Assembly: GCF_037975245.1 (NCBI RefSeq)
Contig: NC_092565.1
Coordinates: 9,346,499-9,410,498, forward strand
Length of the DNA stretch: 64,000 nt
Reading direction: 5' to 3'
Source: Apostichopus japonicus
Taxonomy: Eukaryota; Echinodermata; Holothuroidea; Aspidochirotida; Stichopodidae
Below, piece by piece: positions 58,568-64,000 of this stretch; within the stretch, counting starts at the first letter, position 1; each line of letters begins with the position of its first letter. The notes under the pieces are model-generated. The model did no database searches. It saw only the letters and a list, made by a program, of their open reading frames with translations, and was not told the DNA's origin. The translations under genes were made by a program, and so were the position numbers.

Positions 58568-60172
58568 AGACCAAATATGGAGGCAATTTTTTTTTTGAGA
58601 TTTTCCATTAATTTAGGAGTTTACATACCCATAATCAACATGTGTAAAAAATAATCTTCGAAAACCTACTATAACCCATCAAAAACGACCACGAAAACGG
58701 ACATTTTGGGTAGTCACGTGACATGAACCTCTGGAATGTCTGAAAACAGAGATTGACCCAAAGGAGCCTCTGGTCACCGTGTGACGTCAAAGTTTGTATA
58801 CCGCGAAAATCAAACGCTGATATAGGCACTGTTTGTACACAGATAGCGAACAATTGTACTGTTTTTGACTTCCAATTTCGAGCGTTTGAAAAGCTGTTAG
58901 CTTAAAACAAGAACACATGAAGGTTAACAACAAGTTTTAAGACAATTATAAGCACAAATTTTAGTTAAATTGCTTGTTTTATTAGCAAAATTTCCACTCA
59001 AATGGAGGCATCTTTTACATAGCGTAGCGTCAATAGGTCAGTACGGTACAATATACTTACGTAGTACTTACTCGTTTTAATATTCAAAAGTACAAACACA
59101 GAAAAAGTATCCTGTCAATAAACAAATTTAGCAGTGAATATCCTAATCAATCCTGGGCGAAAAACTACCGTGACTCTGTGTAATTCCATAGAGTTAGGTC
59201 TAGTTGAAACAGGCCTTGACCAGTAACATCCCACAATCACAAGACAGTCACTAACGAAATAAAACGTCCGATCGCTACATACTACCGTTTTTATTCAACT
59301 CCTTGGAACATGCAGATGTCGGAATAAACAGAACGGACAATATTACACATGTATCACGAACTCACGATACTGGAATACAACAAATGAAATAGATAAATCC
59401 TAACATGGCTATTTACACATGCTGTGAGCCAACGCCGGCGAGAGTTGTAACTAACTACCGTACATTTACTAACAATGCTATACCCTTGGCACGGTATATA
59501 TATACGGTCATCTCTTACAGTAAATATATTACTGTCAATTGCGTGATATAATGTTACATGTAAGGACGTCCAGGGCGTGTTTACGGTCAATTTCACATTA
59601 GCTATGTCCGACCATGGTCCGACACAGCTATCGACAGTATATAATTTTCACAGAATGAGACATTTGCAGCATACACAGAAGCAGGGTCATGCATGTGGAC
59701 TCATGGGCATGAGATACTCCGGGTGCTGAAAAATCTTTCCGCGTGGATCTCAAAAAATTGATCCAAAGTCTGCGGCGTTTTACGTCGGTTCTTTTACTCG
59801 GAAATCTAAAAAAGCTGATGCTTTTGTTGGATGAGGTATAACTGCAACCTCCAACAACACAGAATTGTGGCATTTTGAGGAAAAAGGAGTAATATCGTTG
59901 ATGTTTTTGGCAGCTCAAGTATACGACTTTACACACTAAAAGTATAGTTGTGAGTGAGGTATACAAACGTTGACGTCACATGGTCACCTGATGTCTTAGG
60001 AATGTTTCAGGAATGTCTGAAATAGAAGCTGACTTTTCGTCCCATTTTTCACGTATTTAACGTCCGAAATTGGTAAAGTTAATTACAGCAATGTAATTGG
60101 AGTCAGTTAAGGATTACATACATGAAAAATGGTGGGATTTTATGTTCATCGAAAAGTCTCCATAGTTGGTCT
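58568..60172 (-). mobile_element. Kolobok-like DNA transposon, 1605 bp, with TTAA target duplications
   Basis: TTAA flanks lie at 58564-58567 and 60173-60176. The left end AGACCAAATATGGAGGC and the complement of the right end AGACCAACTATGGAGAC match at 15 of 17 positions. Further in, 58769-58802 and the complement of 59958-59991 share GTGACGTCAA and GTTTGTATACC, so the arms reach about 230 bp. The interior has a THAP-type zinc-finger start on the minus strand. TTAA duplication plus THAP sequence points to the Kolobok superfamily (piggyBac also uses TTAA but lacks THAP). No transposase catalytic region is visible, so it is non-autonomous. Confidence 0.75.
59628..59873 (-). pseudogene. THAP-type zinc-finger domain, incomplete
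   Basis: From ATG at 59873 the frame reads MPQFCVVGGCSYTSSNKSIS, then FFRFPSKR and RRRLWINFLRSTRKDFSAPG. This gives the THAP hallmarks in order: C-x4-C at residues 5 and 10, F-x-FP, and the invariant Trp. The domain's closing C-x2-HF is missing from this frame. Either the domain is broken by mutation, or an intron begins at GGA|gtatct just after SAPG. The 31 codons before this Met have no domain character. It lies inside the TTAA-flanked element and is probably part of the former transposase. Confidence 0.7.
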
Positions 60173-60176
60173 TTAA

Positions 60177-63100
60177 GTCAGTCAGTTGAGCGCCCTCTAA
60201 TTATCACGGATTAGATATGGGCAGTCCTTGCCGTGAACACCAACCTACACATACTATCGCGCCACCGTAATTTACCCCAGCATGGCTTACTGTGATTTTA
60301 TTTGTCGAAAATCGGCAAGCCAATCAGTATCGAGAAATTCTGAAATATCTAAATATGTATGAATATTATATTACGTGCAAAAGAGCTTAATTGCTATATA
60401 CCGTAGCTAGCGTAACGAAAGAATTGTTTCTGTGTTTATAACAAAAGTTTCTATTTATCAAAAAAAAAAAAAAAATTAATAACAATAAGAAATAACAGAC
60501 CAGTCATTATTCGGAGGTTAAGCATTCCCACGGTAGTATCATGTCTGTGTCGAAATGAATCATGACATCGCATGTCATAAATAATAATCTTCATTGTTAC
60601 AGTTAACACTGTTAACACTGTTAACATTGTTAACATTGTTAACACTGTTAACATTGATCAGGCTCATAGTTTTTTTTTCAACATGGTCTATGTTTTTTTT
60701 TCTGGCAGTCGGAAAGCTATATCCACACCAACATTTGGCAGCCTGAATAAAGGTAACTATAGCCCTCCAAGAAAACCATTCGAAATTTCTTAGCTAATTC
60801 ACCTACATATAGCAATGGTTATAGTTCCAGGGCATATTGTTGATGCATGTTCGGTATTGAATGGTTTTAGGTTTTGGAAAAAGTATTTGTACTTTGTAAT
60901 TAGTATTTATCTGAAATTAGAAATGTGGCGCCGAACCCAATGCACACTGAAATAGCCGAATTAGTTTTCTTTGAGTTTTCTTCAATAAAGTAATAACAAA
61001 GATTGATCGCTGTTTCGTTATTAAATTTTCGAGCATTAGAAAATAATCACTGGTAAAATTGCGTTTATTCTAAGTCTAACCTAGTTGGCCTCTTTCTTCC
61101 TTTCATTTTGTTTCTATTTTGGTTCTTCTTATTTCTCTCTTTTTTCTTAGCCTGTCTGTTAATCAATAGGGTATACACAATCAGTGTGAAAGCGGTCAGT
61201 AGCAATGATCATACTTAGTAGACTCATTGTCTGTTGCTTCTTTCAAATAACCTGTAAAACAAGGCTTTGTGTTTGTGTTCTAATGATAATAATTACTGTC
61301 ACTAATTTGATGTTTTTTTCATGTCAGTGTTTGATATAGGCAAAGTAAACCGCACGAGCCTGTTTTTGCAGCGTGATTTGTTTCCTTCCTTCTACGTTAA
61401 TACATGAACAAGAAAATATCCCCTCAGCCTCTTACCTAAGAGGATAATAACAGACATTTACTTACGTTATTCAACTGGATACTTTTGTCTGTTGGGATCA
61501 TATGTTTAAATATTTATAGCCTATACCATCAGAGGCCCACTCCAGTATATACCTTCGCAAGCGCACATTCTTAGGTATAACCTAATTTGCATATTTATAG
61601 ACGAAAGTTGTTATTCCCATTAAGCGATAATGATCAACTGATTGAACTTGATTGGAAAGATGTGACGCTCCCCCCCCCCCCCCCCCATAATGTAGTGAGA
61701 CTATAGCAGAGAATAAGAGGTTTATCAATTCGACAAATTTTCTGCATTTTGTGAAAATAAAAGTGAGCAATTCATCAATTTGCAGACAATTTCTGTCATA
61801 ATAGAAGGAGCATGTTGATGGCACCTTAATGTTTCATAGTGCAATACAGGGGTGGATGAAAAGGGGCAAGGAGGGAGGGGTACACTGGTAAGTTGTCTAT
61901 TTTCAAATAAACCGAAGATCTATCTATTAATTAAATTCACTCAATTTAAAAAAAAAAATGAAAGTATCCATTCAAATGGAAGTTTGTTGACCGAGTGTGA
62001 ATATATTAAAATTAAATAATATCTTTATTTAAATAATTTGCGCATATTGTACTTGTTAAATCATTACATTGCAATAAAACTCAACATAGCATGTTTTCCA
62101 CAACACAATGAAAGGCAAAACAAAGGGAAGTATAGTCCCATTATATCTAATATAAATATTATCATTGAATTCCATTTCTCTCAATTGTAATTTTGTTTTG
62201 AAAATGTTAGCAACTGTAAGTCCAGGCCCTGCTACTGTTTCAGAGATTCATACTTCACCATTATGCAAATTGTCGGTATGACGTAGATTACCCTTGTATT
62301 TGTGGTTATTTCATGCATTTATACAATTTGTTTGGCTCTCAATCGAAAACGACAGAGCAAAAAGAGCTGTTACAAATGAAGTATCTGCTGAAAAAAATCT
62401 TCAAGCATTCCACCTAATGTATAATAGTTTGTAATTAATTAATTAATTACATTGTAATTTTGCCTTTAATTTGAGACCTTTGTACCCAATGTTGATTGTA
62501 TTAATGATATTTTCTTAATGATTTAATGAGAGAGCGTGAAGTGTTGATCCTAGTAAGATCTTCTCCAGTGACAAACAATAAGACCCGAATCCTTTTCAAC
62601 TGCACATACAGAAAGGAATATAAAAGTATAGTTACTATAGTTCACTAAAGACCTGATTTAGTCTGTATACGGTTCAGGACGCATCATTTCACGTATACAA
62701 TTTAAATTCTTCCTATAGAGCAAGACCTCCAGACCAACCCCCCCCCCCCCCCCACCCTACATGGAAAGTCGCCTTCAACGATCGCATAGCCACATATTTA
62801 CCCTCTTTGTTAAGTCAGGGATACGCCACTGTTACTAATATAACATCCAAACTGTAACTTTAAGGTCCTACATTTTACAATATCAGTTGTTTAACCTTTC
62901 CAATGAAATCTTGGACAAAATAAAGTAACAAATCTGTGATGTAGGCTACATGTTAATAGATTTTTGGCAAGATTTGGCCAGACATGCGCATAAATCCATC
63001 ACGAGGTCCAGTGAGAAGAACATTATGAAACTTAGTGTATACTACTATAATATATTGATTTAACTCTCAGGATTTGCATATATTGAGAGTATACTTATCA

Positions 63101-63698
63101 ATCAACGAAGGCAGGAATAATTAATCATAAAACAATGCTTGAGGGCGATACTGACTTAAAGGTAAAAACTCCCCTCTCTCCCCCATCAAATGAAATTAGA
63201 AGCCTTGCAATATATATTGATTACGATATCGGAATATTAGTTTTATTCTTCCCCGTCCCACGACCCAACCTCACGCGACCCCACCCACCCCTCTTCCCAC
63301 CGTCCAACTTCACCCTCGTCTATTGTGATGACGGAAGCGACCGATCACCTTTCAAGTTTGTTCTTGTCAACAAAACTGGAAAGGATCTAGTCTCGATGGA
63401 TATGAATTGTCAGAAAAATAATTTCAGATTGGTCTGAAGAGCTCACCCTCTCGCAAAGTTTTTCCGTTGCGAGAGACAACATGGTATTAATGGGAAGGGG
63501 TGTAATAGCTTCGGGGGTTTGGTTTAGTTTAACATTTGAATTCTTGCGGTGCAAGCTAAACAATAAGTGATTGAATAGTTTCCGTTAAATTATTTAAACA
63601 TCACGTCATATTCAATAGTTCAAAATGTCACGTAACCACTTCAACGTGGAAAAGGCTATAAAGTGGTTAAAAACAATTATTATTGATAATGTCAAAGG
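60177..63698. other. Intergenic stretch with short repeats
   Basis: No supported gene. A 9-bp tandem repeat (GTTAACACT/GTTAACATT) runs about six times at 60600-60654. C-runs lie near 61671 and 62740. At 61726-61800, ATTCGACAAATTTTCTGCAT and CATCAATTTGCAGACAAT resemble the unit of the fold-back element at 28899. GATACGCCACTG near 62820 looks like a single hAT-type end. Confidence 0.45.
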
Positions 63699-64000
63699 TT
63701 AAATGAAACTAGACACTTCTGTTCTGCTTTCCCCTCCTAAATATCTCTCCACGGAAATTTGTTGTTCGTACAAGTCTGTCAAAGAAACTCGCCTTCTTTG
63801 AGTTGAAGGCCACGTGCCTTGACGCCATTTTGGATACGACTTTGTTTCAAGTTCAACTTCTGTCATGAAACTTACATCTGGAAATGAAGATAGTTCTCGA
63901 CTATTTTCACTGCTTTTGTCAAGATTATTAGTATCGTCGCTATCAGACGCGATCATCCCAATATCTCCATTATGATTGTCGCAGAACTGGTCAACACACG
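63699..64000 (-). CDS. 3' end of an unidentified protein-coding gene
   Basis: The minus-strand frame is open from the window edge to TAA at 63699-63701, about 99 residues. It begins CVDQFCDNHNGDIGMIASDS and contains an acidic Ser/Asp/Asn stretch and then a basic patch QRRRVSLTDLYEQQ, which includes an RRxS-type kinase site. Composition is that of a soluble tail. No family was recognised. It could be the cytoplasmic end of a membrane protein or the terminal exon of another gene. Confidence 0.5.
   Translation of the reverse strand, partial: CVDQFCDNHNGDIGMIASDSDDTNNLDKSSENSRELSSFPDVSFMTEVELETKSYPKWRQGTWPSTQRRRVSLTDLYEQQISVERYLGGESRTEVSSFI

Overview
The window is eukaryotic nuclear DNA from an animal. 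It is AT-rich and intron-rich, with long stretches of dispersed and tandem repeats. The gene families and the mobile elements (Penelope-like, Kolobok-like, hAT-like, tRNA-derived SINE) fit a marine invertebrate deuterostome. An echinoderm is my best guess, but that is inference. Three genes can be supported directly; most of the rest is repeats and decayed mobile elements.

Left part (1-12.6 kb, + strand): the last ten coding exons of an FBXO41-type F-box/leucine-rich-repeat gene, 1336-12618, with all exon phases compatible. One intron appears to use a GC-AG splice pair. Introns carry a tRNA-derived SINE, fragments of others, and a direct duplication.

Middle (12.6-36 kb): no convincing gene. 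It holds simple repeats, two large minisatellites, a hAT-like insertion with a second related element nested in it, a separate short hAT-like element, a 510-bp tandem repeat broken by a Penelope-like fragment, a fold-back element with 105-bp internal repeats, and at 24920-24977 a sequence that folds as a hammerhead ribozyme, the most notable find here.

Gene 2 (36.1-40.4 kb, + strand): a compact gene with a TATA box, an ATG-free leader exon and four coding exons for a 332-residue coiled-coil protein. It resembles the ABIN/TNIP-NEMO group of ubiquitin-binding adaptors.

Right part (40.4-64 kb): a 244-bp tandem repeat, a 73-bp tandem repeat, a non-LTR retrotransposon 3' remnant, and then on the minus strand the terminal exon (50257-51857) of a class C GPCR carrying the whole seven-helix domain. 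Further right, a 1.6-kb Kolobok-like element with TTAA target duplications carries a THAP-type zinc-finger fragment. The minus-strand end of an unidentified gene runs off the right edge. The three genes are not visibly linked in function.
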